A DNA stretch of 64,000 nt from a virus: IMG/VR virus record IMGVR_UViG_3300034284_003265, positions 1 to 64,000 of that record, one strand, 5' to 3'. The notes under the pieces are model-generated. The model was not told where the DNA came from. It did not search any database and saw only the letters and a list, made by a program, of their open reading frames with translations. Below are positions 26,009-35,622 of this stretch, piece after piece. A program made the translations under genes and the position numbers. The stretch's first letter is position 1. Each line of letters begins with the position of its first letter.

Positions 26009-26809
26009 ATGTATAAAGGCAAAAAAGTTATATTGACTACAACTGCTTGTAAAAGAATTAATTTATTAAAAGCAGCCATTAAAAGTTTTGGAATTTTTTG
26101 TACAGATAAACACGTAATAGATGAAATTCATTATTATGATGATTCTTCAACACCAGAAGAACGTAATATTGCGATGGAATATTACAAGAAACATATTCCA
26201 GATAAATTGATTAGTTTTAGATTTTTTGAGAAAGAATCTTTTCCGGATAATTATAGACATGCTAGAGTGTTAAATTATTGGAGACAGGGAATTATTAACT
26301 CAAACGCGGAGTATGTATTTCACTTAGAAGATGACCATCAATTCTATAATATGTTTACAATAGGCGATCCTATTGATATTATGGAAGAAAATCAAGAATA
26401 TGGATATATTGGATATTGTCAGAGTTGGAAAAATTTTCCAAAAGATATGTATCCTAAAAAAATAATAGGAAAGTTTTGGGAAACTGTTTACTTTGATAAT
26501 AAACCTATTAATGACCTTTTATTTTTAGACGATGTTATGGCGATGCACACTGGATTAGATTGGTGGATGTATTATATTAACTGGCCATATTTTTCATTGA
26601 GACCGGGAGTACATGATGTTAAAAAGTTATTGTCAGTTGGCGAGTTTTCTACAACATATGATCGTGAAAAAATGAGTGTAGAATTAGAATTTGCAATACG
26701 CTGGAAAAATATGGGATATAAGAGTATGATGTCAAAAATATTTACATCTTTACATACAGGCCAAAATCCAGAATTAAGTGCGTATAAAATTAATAATTCA
26801 GCTAGATGA
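26009..26809 (+). CDS. GT-A type glycosyltransferase
   Basis: 266 aa. Family-2-like start (KVILTTTACKRINLLKAAIKS), then IHYYDDSSTPEE and the acidic HLEDDHQF (about residues 103-110), the metal/nucleotide-sugar site of GT-A enzymes. Starts without Shine-Dalgarno right after the tRNA array and overlaps the next gene by 4 nt (ATGA). Likely sugar transfer to phage DNA, virion or host surface; the acceptor is unknown. Confidence 0.75.
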   Translation: MYKGKKVILTTTACKRINLLKAAIKSFGIFCTDKHVIDEIHYYDDSSTPEERNIAMEYYKKHIPDKLISFRFFEKESFPDNYRHARVLNYWRQGIINSNAEYVFHLEDDHQFYNMFTIGDPIDIMEENQEYGYIGYCQSWKNFPKDMYPKKIIGKFWETVYFDNKPINDLLFLDDVMAMHTGLDWWMYYINWPYFSLRPGVHDVKKLLSVGEFSTTYDREKMSVELEFAIRWKNMGYKSMMSKIFTSLHTGQNPELSAYKINNSAR

Positions 26810-27423
26810 AAGATAATATAGATCCTAAAAAATTAGTGGATTATTGTGTTAACTCTGAGTTAATGCATAAGTGCATATTTATGCAAGTGTATGAAGAGTT
26901 TTTAACCTTTTCATATTGGTTAAAAGGTTTTCAGCCAAATAATATTCTTGAAATAGGTACTATGGGTAGTACTTTTTGGATAATGAATAAACTATCTTCT
27001 GGGAAAAAAGTTTCTATAGACATAGAAAATAGAGAATCTATAATACATCATTTTATGTGGGAAGAAGATTGGATGTTTGTCGCTGGATCATCCCAAGATC
27101 CAAACAATTTTGATAAAATAAAAAATAAATGTGACAAGTATGATCTAATTTTTATAGATGGTGATCATAGCTACGATGGAGTTAAAAATGATTTTAATTT
27201 GTACAAAAGTCTTTTATCAGACCGTGGTTATATAGCATTTCACGATATCGATCCAAATCATATATTTGCTGGATCTTATGCTGGAGAAGTTTATAAATTC
27301 TGGCAAGATTTAGACGAAGGGTCCAAAATTAATTTGACATGTACCAAGTCTTCTGGTAAAGTAAAACTAAATGGAATATATTCACATGGATTTGGTGGAA
27401 TAGGTCTTTGGACTCCAAATTGA
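26806..27423 (+). CDS. class I SAM-dependent methyltransferase
   Basis: 205 aa. ILEIGTMGSTFW (SAM-binding motif I, about residues 45-56), VSIDIENRE (motif II acidic residue) and LIFIDGDHSYDGVKNDF with FHDIDP match the Methyltransf_24 / macrocin-O-methyltransferase-like group that acts on sugars. Translationally coupled to the glycosyltransferase, so the two probably build or decorate one glycan. Confidence 0.75.
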   Translation: MKDNIDPKKLVDYCVNSELMHKCIFMQVYEEFLTFSYWLKGFQPNNILEIGTMGSTFWIMNKLSSGKKVSIDIENRESIIHHFMWEEDWMFVAGSSQDPNNFDKIKNKCDKYDLIFIDGDHSYDGVKNDFNLYKSLLSDRGYIAFHDIDPNHIFAGSYAGEVYKFWQDLDEGSKINLTCTKSSGKVKLNGIYSHGFGGIGLWTPN

Positions 27424-27431
27424 TATTTATA
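27424..27431 (+). promoter_or_regulatory. late-type TATTTATA motif upstream of tmRNA
   Basis: TATTTATA, 23 nt before the tmRNA 5' end; the same motif precedes many late genes. Confidence 0.4.
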
Positions 27432-27453
27432 ATTAGTTCTTTTAAAATTTTAT

Positions 27454-27838
27454 GGGCGCGTACTGGTATCGATTTAATAGTACACGTATGTTAGGCACGT
27501 AGAGGATGATAGTTGGCCTCTTTAATACACCTATCGAAATATTAACTGCTGAAGATAACGTAGTTAGCTATGACTTCTCTTACGATGAAGTAGTAGCCCT
27601 TGCAGCCTAAGTTGTTGCACATTCAATACAATGAAGTCTGATATTTGTGTTGAGTGTAAATTATTGGACTGGACCAAATATTTGATTTGCGTAAATGGTC
27701 GAGATATTAGTAAATCTTAAGGGTAATATTTTTAGATATTTTTCATTATTACTCCCTAACAATTTAAAATATATAAGCGTGTAGTCTGATGTAGGTTATC
27801 TGTTAAACACGGCGGTTCAACTCCGCCCGCGTCCACCA
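27454..27838 (+). ncRNA. ssrA: phage-encoded tmRNA
   Basis: 385 nt. The 5' end GGGCGCG pairs with CGCGTCC before A-CCA; CTGGTATCGA and GGCACGTAGAGG...GGTTGGCCTC match conserved tmRNA 5' segments, and GGCGG-TTCAACT-CCGCC is the T-arm. The resume codon is GCT at 27548 after TAACT, and the tag reads AEDNVVSYDF then SYDEVVALAA to the TAA at 27608-27610. A proteolysis-type ALAA end is kept. It should rescue stalled ribosomes during infection. Confidence 0.92.
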
Positions 27839-27840
27839 TT

Positions 27841-28056
27841 TTATTCTGGTTCAAAATCAATGTAGCTATCAATAATCAACACTCCACTATCATTGATGTA
27901 ACCTTCTTCAATTAAATACTTCGTGATTCGTTCTCTACAACAATCATCCTCGTATAGATCACATTTTTCTGGATGTCTTAGTACAACAAATCTGTTAGCC
28001 CAAACAGTTATATCGTGGTTGTTTATACTAACTTGGTGAAAATTAATCTCTTCCAT
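27841..28056 (-). CDS. hypothetical protein
   Basis: 71 aa, minus strand (MEEINFHQVSINNHDITVWA...), with a CCRERITKYLIEEGYI helix. Divergent from the gene at 28082. Not recognised. Confidence 0.55.
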   Translation of the reverse strand: MEEINFHQVSINNHDITVWANRFVVLRHPEKCDLYEDDCCRERITKYLIEEGYINDSGVLIIDSYIDFEPE

Positions 28057-28081
28057 TAAGTATAAGTATATTTATACAGTA

Positions 28082-28492
28082 ATGAAAAGATATAGTTTAT
28101 TATACGAATCTAGCATATATGATTATCTAGTGTGGGAACCAACTGGAAAATTTCAGTATATTGCTGATGAGTTAGATAAAATTCCTACAGACAGTACTAA
28201 ACTTTATAGAGGAATGTCTGAGAAAGAATATAATATTTTGAAGAGTACTGGTAAAGTTACTTCAAGAGGTAAAGGAAATACCCGAAACATATCAGGTAGT
28301 TATCTAGCGAGTGATTTTAAATTGGCAGCTAGGTTTGCCTTGGTCAATTACAGAGACAAAGGAGAAGGTATTATAGTAGTAGTAGATAAAAGTAAGTTAC
28401 CCGATTTAAAAAATGTAGATCCAGGTAATTATGTTACTAGTTATATACCGATAGAAGCAGTAACCAAAATTATAGACTTAAAACAGTTATGA
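28082..28492 (+). CDS. ADP-ribosyltransferase-fold-like protein
   Basis: 136 aa. LYRGMSEKEYNILKSTGKV (YRG motif), then NISGSYLASDFKLAARFAL and GEGIIVVVDKSKL, followed by YVTSYIPIEAV, follow the R-S-E order of ADP-ribosyltransferase-fold proteins found in many phages. The catalytic Glu may be in the SYIPIEAV segment. Targets would be host proteins or nucleic acids; activity is inferred. TATTTATA lies 5 nt before the ATG, pointing to late, leaderless expression. Confidence 0.55.
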   Translation: MKRYSLLYESSIYDYLVWEPTGKFQYIADELDKIPTDSTKLYRGMSEKEYNILKSTGKVTSRGKGNTRNISGSYLASDFKLAARFALVNYRDKGEGIIVVVDKSKLPDLKNVDPGNYVTSYIPIEAVTKIIDLKQL

Positions 28493-28674
28493 GTAACATT
28501 AAACTAACAAAGGCTGAAGCCGAAAAGAAAGTATATCAACTAACCGAAGATCTCTTACACGTTAAGAAAGACTTCAAAGATGTAGCTGCTGGCTACAAAG
28601 ATCGTATGAAAGAAATTGAATCTGAAATTAAAGCTATCGTAGAAGAAGCTTCAATTGGAGATCCAACTAAGTAA
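28489..28674 (+). CDS. small coiled-coil protein
   Basis: 61 aa, charged and helical, overlapping the previous stop by 4 nt (ATGA). Followed by a strong terminator. Unknown. Confidence 0.6.
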   Translation: MSNIKLTKAEAEKKVYQLTEDLLHVKKDFKDVAAGYKDRMKEIESEIKAIVEEASIGDPTK

Positions 28675-28680
28675 AACAAA

Positions 28681-28707
28681 ACCCGGTCTTTCGACCGGGT
28701 TTTTTAT
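28681..28707. terminator. bidirectional terminator
   Basis: ACCCGGT/ACCGGGT stem with A-run before and T-run after, between convergent genes. Confidence 0.9.
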
Positions 28708-28989
28708 TTATTGTTTAGATATTGGTTTAAACGTACCGTCTTTTAAATTCAGACTGCCGTCACCGTATTTTTGACTCAACGAGTTTAGTAAATTATCTTC
28801 TTCTTGTTGAGTTTTCTTCCAATTTTCAAATACTTCATTTCTACGAAGTGTCAATTCTTTAATTTGTTGTTCCAAATCTGTTTTCTCCAAATCAACTTGA
28901 CCTAAAGTAAAGATATGTTGTTGATAATCATTTTGCAATTTAGCAATTGATTGCATTTCTTGCTCTGTAAACTTAATAACGTCACTCAT
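28708..28989 (-). CDS. small coiled-coil protein
   Basis: 93 aa with clear heptads (KLQNDYQQHIFTLGQVDLEK... LEQQIKEL), rich in Gln, Glu and Lys. Minus strand, downstream of the collagen-like gene. Unknown role, possibly virion assembly. Confidence 0.6.
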   Translation of the reverse strand: MSDVIKFTEQEMQSIAKLQNDYQQHIFTLGQVDLEKTDLEQQIKELTLRRNEVFENWKKTQQEEDNLLNSLSQKYGDGSLNLKDGTFKPISKQ

Positions 28990-29044
28990 AGTATTTTTAT
29001 ATACATATGAACGACGTTATTTTTTTAGTTTTTATAATCGATTA

Positions 29045-31732
29045 TTATTTGTTTATATTTTTTAACAAATTACCAAGTTTTGTTATCGATTCTGCTGCGC
29101 CTTTAGTATCTCCTTTAGATTGAATACCAAAACCTTTTACTTGTGGTTCAGAAGTACTCGTTGGTTCTGGTTTGATAGATTTAGGTTTCTTGGAACCTTT
29201 TGGTTGTTCTTCTGGTTTGTTAGGAGTTATTTGACTGCCGTCTTCTTCAAGAATGAACGTTCTAGCTGTAGTTACAGCGAATATAAATTTAGGTTTATAT
29301 TTTTCGTTCATTGGATCATCGATGAATTTAGATATAAATCTAGTGTGGGTTTGTAACATACTAGAAATTTCGCCACTCAATTGATCGTCGCCTTGAATAC
29401 ACTCATTAACTTTATCAAATAGTACTTGATACGAAGCTTGACTTTGGAACTTATATTTTTTAGGATTAAAAGTAGGATCTTTCATTATTCCATTTGTAAG
29501 AGCCATTACAAAGTGAGAAGTAAATTCTTTTTTCATTGACTCAACAGATAGATTAACTACAGCTTCTTTCAATTTTCCTTTGAATGAATCTACATATGTT
29601 TTTGATATGAGATTTTTATTACCGATTCTAAATGCCATCGGTTTTCCATTCATCAAAATTGTGTATCTAGCACTTACATTTGATGAATTTTTGATATAAT
29701 AAACAACACTTACTTTGTCTGGACCTGTTAATTTTGGTTTCGTATAATCTCCACCTTGAGGAATTACGAATCCTTGTAAACGTAACGCGAATACTTGTTT
29801 ACGAGCAATTTTTCTAATCTTGTCACAATCTTCTGGACCAAATAGATTATCATCGCCTGGTTGTCCTGGTTTTGGAGGAGTAACTAGTCCAGGTTGTGGT
29901 GGTTGTGGAACTGGTGTTGGACCAGGTTGTGGGGTAGGAGTAACTGGTTCTGGTACAATTGGAGTTGGGCCAGGAGGAGTTGGAGTTGGTTGTGGCGCTG
30001 GTACTTTATCTGGAAGTGCTTCTTTATCTGATTTACGTGGATACAACCAATCTTTAACTTTCATCAAGTAGTCATAAACGTTTTTATCAGTTTCCAATAT
30101 TTTTTTCTCAACATCTGCTCTTGTTGGATTTTTAAGTTTGAGTAATATACCAGCATTTGTTAAGAACTTATTATAAGCACTTTCGACTGATTTATAATCC
30201 ATTCTTTCAGCACCCATATTTGCGCCTCTAGTACCAAACGCATATTGAAGAGGATTTGCTTCGGCTAATAATTCAGCTTTAATCACATCTAGTTCCAAAG
30301 CTTCTTGTATACCGAATTTCTTGCTAAACATACTCAATAGTCCTTTTCGCATAAGTTGTTGTCTTATGCCAGGAGCATTTATTAATTGTTTTGCTTCACC
30401 TACGTCTTTTATGGAATTTATCCACATTTCTAATGCTTCTTTAGGCTGTACATATTGACCATTAATAAGTTTTACAACGTCTTGGGTTAACTGCCCAGCT
30501 TTTAAAGAAGTCCAATCTGGTAAATTATTCAATGCATTTATTTTTGATTGAATTGTATCGCCTGTTATTGATGGTACAGTGGTTGTAGTAACTCCTCCAG
30601 TGCCACCACCAAATGATGCTCCAGCGGGTCCTGCTGGACCTTGTGGCCCAGCTGGGCCTTGTGGTCCCGCAGGTCCAGGTCCACTCTCTCCTGGTACTCC
30701 AGGTTCACCAGCTGCGCCTGCTGGACCCATTCCGCCTGCTGGTCCTTGTGGTCCCATTGCTCCAGCTGGTCCTTGAAATTTATGCATCAACCATTCCATT
30801 ATTTTTGGAATGTATTTTGTGAACAGATCGCTAATTCCAATTGCTGCAGCGGTAACGGTTGCGCCTTTAACACCGGCACGTACAGGTTCTTCTCCTTTTA
30901 GTATGCCCACTATGGTTCTTAATGCGGTACCCAATATAAATGTTGATATCTTTGGAATCAATGCTAATGGACCAAGTTTAACAACGAGCAAACTAACGAG
31001 TGCGCCAATAAGTATATTGGTTATATAAGGATGTTCTCTTGCAAAAATACCAATTTCATCTAAAGCATCATTGAATGATTGTGGCAATTTAGCACGTAGT
31101 TTATTCAATAACTGTTCTACTTTAGATTGTTTTGCAGCAATTTCTTCTGGAGTGCCTGCTGACCATTGTAGTTTAGGATTTGGTCTTAAATTTGCAAATC
31201 TTTTACCAAATAGTACACCTAAACCAGGAATGCCTTGTTTAGTATTTTGTGTATTTGCGGTACCTCCGAATTTATCGGCACTTGTTTCTGGATCTGGTGC
31301 ATATTGACTTGGACCAGGACCAACTCCTCGATAATTTTGAAGTGCAGCTGAAACATTAGCTGGCATACCTGAAAGCGCAGGCGGAGGAGTTGTTGTAACG
31401 TATGGTTCGGTTTGTTGTTTAAACGTCTGAAAATAGGTATCTAGTTTAGTTTTAGCGTCTCCAGCTTTAAATATATTTTTGAAACCAGCGGTTGCTCTTT
31501 GAAATATATCTTCGCTTAATTTAGAATCTTGTTTTATTATTTCGTATAAAACCTCTGTTTGTAATTCTATACCCTGATTGATACCCTCTTGATATAATTT
31601 ATAGAATTTTGATTTTTTACTAACTCCTAAATATGATTCGGTCAAAGACTTCTTAGAATTAAATTCTGTATATATAAATTCTCTTAAAATGTCTTTTATT
31701 ACAGCTTCTTTATGATTTAAATTTTGGTCCAT
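29045..31732 (-). CDS. collagen-like, proline-rich virion-type protein
   Basis: 895 aa. N-terminal LSE-type helix region ([15 protein letters not shown]...), a hydrophobic segment near residue 237, a collagen-like GPxGPxG stretch (about 320-376), a Pro/Thr-rich linker (about 574-630), and a C-terminal globular domain (about 640-870). Minus strand, with TATTTATT 4 nt before its ATG. Gly-X-Y trimers occur in phage fibres and internal proteins; the N-terminus resembles internal or core proteins of large T4-like phages. Role unproven. Confidence 0.6.
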   Translation of the reverse strand: MDQNLNHKEAVIKDILREFIYTEFNSKKSLTESYLGVSKKSKFYKLYQEGINQGIELQTEVLYEIIKQDSKLSEDIFQRATAGFKNIFKAGDAKTKLDTYFQTFKQQTEPYVTTTPPPALSGMPANVSAALQNYRGVGPGPSQYAPDPETSADKFGGTANTQNTKQGIPGLGVLFGKRFANLRPNPKLQWSAGTPEEIAAKQSKVEQLLNKLRAKLPQSFNDALDEIGIFAREHPYITNILIGALVSLLVVKLGPLALIPKISTFILGTALRTIVGILKGEEPVRAGVKGATVTAAAIGISDLFTKYIPKIMEWLMHKFQGPAGAMGPQGPAGGMGPAGAAGEPGVPGESGPGPAGPQGPAGPQGPAGPAGASFGGGTGGVTTTTVPSITGDTIQSKINALNNLPDWTSLKAGQLTQDVVKLINGQYVQPKEALEMWINSIKDVGEAKQLINAPGIRQQLMRKGLLSMFSKKFGIQEALELDVIKAELLAEANPLQYAFGTRGANMGAERMDYKSVESAYNKFLTNAGILLKLKNPTRADVEKKILETDKNVYDYLMKVKDWLYPRKSDKEALPDKVPAPQPTPTPPGPTPIVPEPVTPTPQPGPTPVPQPPQPGLVTPPKPGQPGDDNLFGPEDCDKIRKIARKQVFALRLQGFVIPQGGDYTKPKLTGPDKVSVVYYIKNSSNVSARYTILMNGKPMAFRIGNKNLISKTYVDSFKGKLKEAVVNLSVESMKKEFTSHFVMALTNGIMKDPTFNPKKYKFQSQASYQVLFDKVNECIQGDDQLSGEISSMLQTHTRFISKFIDDPMNEKYKPKFIFAVTTARTFILEEDGSQITPNKPEEQPKGSKKPKSIKPEPTSTSEPQVKGFGIQSKGDTKGAAESITKLGNLLKNINK

Positions 31733-31773
31733 ATTAAATAAATATAGATTTGATCTAGAACTTTAAAATAATA

Positions 31774-31802
31774 TTGACATCTTCAGCTTCTGTATATATA
31801 CT
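31774..31802 (+). promoter_or_regulatory. promoter for the gene at 31883
   Basis: TTGACA, 17-nt spacer, TATACT, about 80 nt before the ATG; this unit has a true leader. Confidence 0.65.
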
Positions 31803-31882
31803 TGATTGAGTATGAGACTGGTAATCTTGTATTTCTAATTATATATACCAACAGTTAAACACTTAAAAAGTAATAATATAGT

Positions 31883-32077
31883 ATGTCAGTAGTCAAAAAT
31901 AACATATCAATGGAGAGACAGAGTAAATACGTTGTTATTCGTAATGGTCTAAGAGTATCCGATTTAGAATATTCGAATAAAGAAGAAGCTAAAGTGGAAT
32001 ATGATCATTGGAAGAATATCATTACACGTTGGCCAGATGGAAGTAAACTAGAAATTCTCGAAACGAAAGGTAGGTAA
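31883..32077 (+). CDS. hypothetical protein
   Basis: 64 aa (MSVVKNNISMERQSKYVVIR...), small alpha/beta, linked (2 nt) to the next gene. Not recognised. Confidence 0.55.
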   Translation: MSVVKNNISMERQSKYVVIRNGLRVSDLEYSNKEEAKVEYDHWKNIITRWPDGSKLEILETKGR

Positions 32078-32079
32078 TT

Positions 32080-32307
32080 ATGGGATTAAAAGAACAAATT
32101 AAAAATGCAAGTTCCGAATCGGAGATTTCCTCTTTATTGACAAAAGGAAAATCTTTTGAATTTGCAAACGAATCCACAAAACGGTCATGGAAATCAGCAG
32201 CTAGAGTTAGGTTAACTTCATTAACTGGCAATGACGTTACTCAAACTCCTGAAAAAGAAGTTGTTGCAAAAAAGACTCCAAAAAAGAAAAAAGATAAAGT
32301 TGGTTAA
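32080..32307 (+). CDS. hypothetical basic protein
   Basis: 75 aa with a Lys-rich tail (KKTPKKKKDKVG). KRSWKSAARVRLTSL suggests nucleic-acid contact. Unknown. Confidence 0.55.
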   Translation: MGLKEQIKNASSESEISSLLTKGKSFEFANESTKRSWKSAARVRLTSLTGNDVTQTPEKEVVAKKTPKKKKDKVG

Positions 32308-32330
32308 CTATAAATAAATCACTCGAAATA

Positions 32331-32360
32331 AAGGCGTTACGTAATGGTAACGCCTTTTTT
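32331..32360 (+). terminator. rho-independent terminator
   Basis: AAGGCGTTAC/GTAACGCCTT 10-bp stem and T-run. Confidence 0.9.
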
Positions 32361-32387
32361 GTTTTTATTTTTCTATTTATTGAATGA

Positions 32388-32747
32388 ATGGATAAATCAT
32401 TTAGTGTAATGTCTTTACCGTTTGAGTATGATGAAATGGAATCATTTATTCAAACATACAAAGATAAGTTAATGGAACAAATTGTATCATCGGTACAATA
32501 TGCGTTGGACAATGATTATCCTACTGTCGAGGTATTTTCTTTTAAAAATTCAGATTTTATTGTTATATTAACCCAATCGGAATTCAAGGATAATATTGAT
32601 AATGTCTTTGAATATTATGTGAATACGGAGCAATATGAATTTTGTTCCCGTTTAGTAAAATTAAAAAAACAAATAGAACAACATGAGCAAAAACAACAAG
32701 AAAGACACAAGCCCAAAAGTTCATCAAAACGCAAAGATCAGAGATGA
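32388..32747 (+). CDS. hypothetical protein upstream of phoH
   Basis: 119 aa, acidic N-terminal half and Lys/Gln-rich tail (EQHEQKQQERHKPKSSSKRK). Overlaps the phoH start by 65 nt, so the two are translationally linked. TATTTATT lies 6 nt before its ATG. Confidence 0.6.
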   Translation: MDKSFSVMSLPFEYDEMESFIQTYKDKLMEQIVSSVQYALDNDYPTVEVFSFKNSDFIVILTQSEFKDNIDNVFEYYVNTEQYEFCSRLVKLKKQIEQHEQKQQERHKPKSSSKRKDQR

Positions 32748-33399
32748 TATCAAGATCGATAAACGTGAATTAACACCAAAACAAAAAGAATTATTAGAAT
32801 TATTACAAAATAAGAATACAAAGTGTGTCTTTATTGCTGGTCCAGCCGGTACATCAAAAACTTATACATCTGTTTTAGCCGGTTTGAATTTATTGAATCA
32901 AAAAAGAGTAAGTGAAATAGTATATGTTAGAAGTATAGTTGAAAGTAGCGATAGTAAGTTAGGATTTTTGCCTGGGGAAATGGATGAAAAAATGAGTCCA
33001 TATATTCAACCACTTATTGATAAGTTAGAAGAATTGGTACCAAAACACGATATTGATAAGTTGAAAAAAGAAGAACGTATCCATGGATTTCCAATAAACT
33101 TTTTACGTGGTTTGAGTTGGAATGCTAAATGTATTGTAGCGGATGAAGCACAAAACATGACTAAAAAAGAACTTACTACGTTAATTACGCGTGTAGGCGA
33201 ATTTAGTAAATTGTTTATTTGCGGTGATCCAGATCAAAGCGATATTAATGGTAAAAGTGGATTTGTACCAATGATGAATGTATTTGACGACGAAGAAAGT
33301 AGAAATAATGGTGTATATGTATTTAGATTCGAAGAAGAAGATATTGTGAGAAGTGGATTAGTTAAATTTGTATTAAAAAAACTAAAAACTCTGCAATAA
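32683..33399 (+). CDS. phoH: PhoH-like ATPase
   Basis: 238 aa. Walker A GPAGTSKT (residues 53-60), VYVRSIVESSDSKLGFLPGEMDEKM and VADEAQNMTKKEL (Walker B) followed by GDPDQSD are diagnostic of the PhoH family, common in T4-like and cyanophages. The family has an SF1-type ATPase core; its role in phage is not established. The 3' end is followed by a TATTTATA box for the fibre genes. Confidence 0.9.
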   Translation: MSKNNKKDTSPKVHQNAKIRDDIKIDKRELTPKQKELLELLQNKNTKCVFIAGPAGTSKTYTSVLAGLNLLNQKRVSEIVYVRSIVESSDSKLGFLPGEMDEKMSPYIQPLIDKLEELVPKHDIDKLKKEERIHGFPINFLRGLSWNAKCIVADEAQNMTKKELTTLITRVGEFSKLFICGDPDQSDINGKSGFVPMMNVFDDEESRNNGVYVFRFEEEDIVRSGLVKFVLKKLKTLQ

Positions 33400-33417
33400 T
33401 TATATTTATATAAAATT

Positions 33418-34791
33418 ATGCCAGTCTTATCTAATAACGGAAGATTAATTTCGAGTTTACCTATTGCGTCAAGTATAACTGGCGCCGATGAATTATTGAT
33501 TCAATCAAGCGGTGTCACTAAACGAATATATTACGCCACAATTTCTTCCAGCTTATTTTCTAGTTTGAGTTCTTATAACGGACTTGTTATATTAACAAAT
33601 GACAATAATCAGTTTACAGGCAGTTTTTACAACCCAGATTTTAAATCATCTAATTTTTATACAGTTGCGGTTAGAAATACACTGACGGGTAATACTATTA
33701 TTGCAACCTCTGGTTTTTCTGGAAATGTAACTGGCAACATAACATCTACTGGAACAAGTACATTTAGTAGTATTGATGTTAATGGAGGCGCTATAGATGG
33801 AACATCTATAGGAAATTCATCCGAATCAACTATAAAAGGAACGAGAATAAGCGCTAGTATAGGTTTCAGAGGTAATATAACGTCTATAGGAACAAGTACA
33901 TTTAGTAACATTGATGTCAATGGTGGAACTATAGATGGTACGTCTATAGGAAATTCATCCGAATCAACTATAAAAGGAACGAGAATAAGCGCTAGTATAG
34001 GTTTCAGAGGTAATATAACAGGTTCGTTAAGAGGAGATATATATAGCCAAAATGGTAACAAAGTACTAGAAAATGGCACCAGTGCAAATCCAAACGGGAA
34101 TATACCTACAGCATTTTTTTACGGAACAAGTTCATATGCTATACAAGCACTAACAGCCGCCTATGCAGCTGCTGGTGGATCAGCAATAAATGGTATACCA
34201 AGCGGCGGAACTCAGTACCAAGTTTTAACTAAAAATACTGGAACTAACTATGATGTTGGATGGATAACTCCTATTACACGAAGTAGTGTACCAAATTCAA
34301 ATTATTTAGCATTTTGGAATAATCCTACTACTTTATCAGATACGCAGATTTTATATACAACTTCTCCAAATGTTTTAACTTTTAATCCTGGTACACTGAG
34401 AGTTCAAAATATAGAAATAATAGGCAATGGCTCCATTACTGGTTCATATAGAGGCAATCCTACAGATACAAAAACTATTAGTTCATTAAACCAGGGTAGA
34501 TTTTTAAATGGGGTAAAATATGCAACACTTATACTTGAGTTAAGTCAGAGTGGAAACGTTACAATGTCATTATTGGATGGACAAACATCGACTGTTTTGG
34601 TAAAAAACAGTAATACATATACTATTCAACACTGGTCAGGTAGTTTAAATGGATCGACTGCTAATACTAAAATTTATTGGAAATCTGGCGTGGAACCATC
34701 TGTAACATCAGGCAATTTAAAACAAGATGTTTTCACATTTGTTAATGTTAAAGATAGAATTTATGGTTCTGCAATTCAGAATTTTAGTTGA
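33418..34791 (+). CDS. tail fibre protein with tandem repeat
   Basis: 457 aa. N-terminal SLPIASSITGADELLIQ module shared in outline with the fibre proteins at 35266 and 35623 (ISQL...DvLmI). Two long near-identical repeats follow (SIDVNGGAIDGTSIGNSSES... and NIDVNGGTIDGTSIGNSSES...), encoded by a direct DNA repeat of about 138 bp at 33765-34018. Beta-rich C-terminus. Probably a trimeric fibre shaft. Confidence 0.65.
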   Translation: MPVLSNNGRLISSLPIASSITGADELLIQSSGVTKRIYYATISSSLFSSLSSYNGLVILTNDNNQFTGSFYNPDFKSSNFYTVAVRNTLTGNTIIATSGFSGNVTGNITSTGTSTFSSIDVNGGAIDGTSIGNSSESTIKGTRISASIGFRGNITSIGTSTFSNIDVNGGTIDGTSIGNSSESTIKGTRISASIGFRGNITGSLRGDIYSQNGNKVLENGTSANPNGNIPTAFFYGTSSYAIQALTAAYAAAGGSAINGIPSGGTQYQVLTKNTGTNYDVGWITPITRSSVPNSNYLAFWNNPTTLSDTQILYTTSPNVLTFNPGTLRVQNIEIIGNGSITGSYRGNPTDTKTISSLNQGRFLNGVKYATLILELSQSGNVTMSLLDGQTSTVLVKNSNTYTIQHWSGSLNGSTANTKIYWKSGVEPSVTSGNLKQDVFTFVNVKDRIYGSAIQNFS

Positions 34792-34792
34792 T

Positions 34793-35233
34793 ATGAGAAA
34801 TTTTGCATTTTGGCAACAAGTTACATCAGGTGGAGGTACCAGTTATAATTTTAGTGATTATAGTCATCCAAGTAATTTTTCAACTTGTAAAACGACGGTT
34901 AGAAATTTAATTACGGCACAAAGTTTAAGTAATATTGGAGATGATACAAAAATAGTATTACAATTTGTTGTGAATAGGTTAACTACTGTTACAAATGTAA
35001 CTAATACAAATTCTTGGGCGCCGTATGGTACAACTACAATTAATTATAATTTAACATATCCAACAAAAGATCCTGATCCTGTAGTTCCAACTGGAAATAA
35101 CATCGTTACTTTTGAAGTAAGAAAAAATTCAGATAGCTCATTAGTTGCTAATGGAACTCTTACGTTTTTAAGCAATGATGGTGCATCTGAATCTTATATA
35201 GAAATTGACTTTATTATATCACAAGTTATATAA
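34793..35233 (+). CDS. fibre-associated hypothetical protein
   Basis: 146 aa from MRNFAFWQQV, 1 nt after the previous stop; a longer frame from 34727 would overlap the fibre gene and is less likely. Thr/Asn-rich, beta-type composition. Probably a virion protein or fibre tip, by context. Confidence 0.55.
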   Translation: MRNFAFWQQVTSGGGTSYNFSDYSHPSNFSTCKTTVRNLITAQSLSNIGDDTKIVLQFVVNRLTTVTNVTNTNSWAPYGTTTINYNLTYPTKDPDPVVPTGNNIVTFEVRKNSDSSLVANGTLTFLSNDGASESYIEIDFIISQVI

Positions 35234-35265
35234 CTAAATTTCTTATTTAATTATACTTATAATAT

Positions 35266-35610
35266 ATGGCAATAAGTCCCTGTAACACTTTAAATGTAAA
35301 AACGCTTAGAATAAGTCAATTAGCTTCTTCTGCTATTAGTTCCAATGATGTACTGATGATTTCTCAGTATGATAGTATCAATAACGTATATTATTCTAAA
35401 AAAGCTACATTTGGAAATTTAATAACATATTTTGGTACCGTTAACGCTTCTTACAAAGGTTCGTTTACAGGTAGTTTAGACATAACATCTGGTTTGACAG
35501 GATCTAGTGTGGTTATATCACCAAGTGCTGGTACATTTTTTAATGACAATTTCTTATCTATATATTTGAATGGAAATCCATACAAAATTCCATTGTATCC
35601 AAACGTTTAA
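35266..35610 (+). CDS. short fibre protein
   Basis: 114 aa. VKTLRISQLASSAISSNDVLMISQYD is the same N-terminal module as in the neighbours, followed by a single SYKGSFTGSL unit. Looks like a truncated or minimal paralog of the next gene. Confidence 0.6.
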   Translation: MAISPCNTLNVKTLRISQLASSAISSNDVLMISQYDSINNVYYSKKATFGNLITYFGTVNASYKGSFTGSLDITSGLTGSSVVISPSAGTFFNDNFLSIYLNGNPYKIPLYPNV

Positions 35611-35622
35611 TATTTATTATAT

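Noticed and set aside
30579-30776. Plus-strand Pro/Gly ORFs over the collagen-like gene
   Set aside because: Antisense of the GPxGPxG-coding repeat; codon periodicity belongs to the minus-strand gene.
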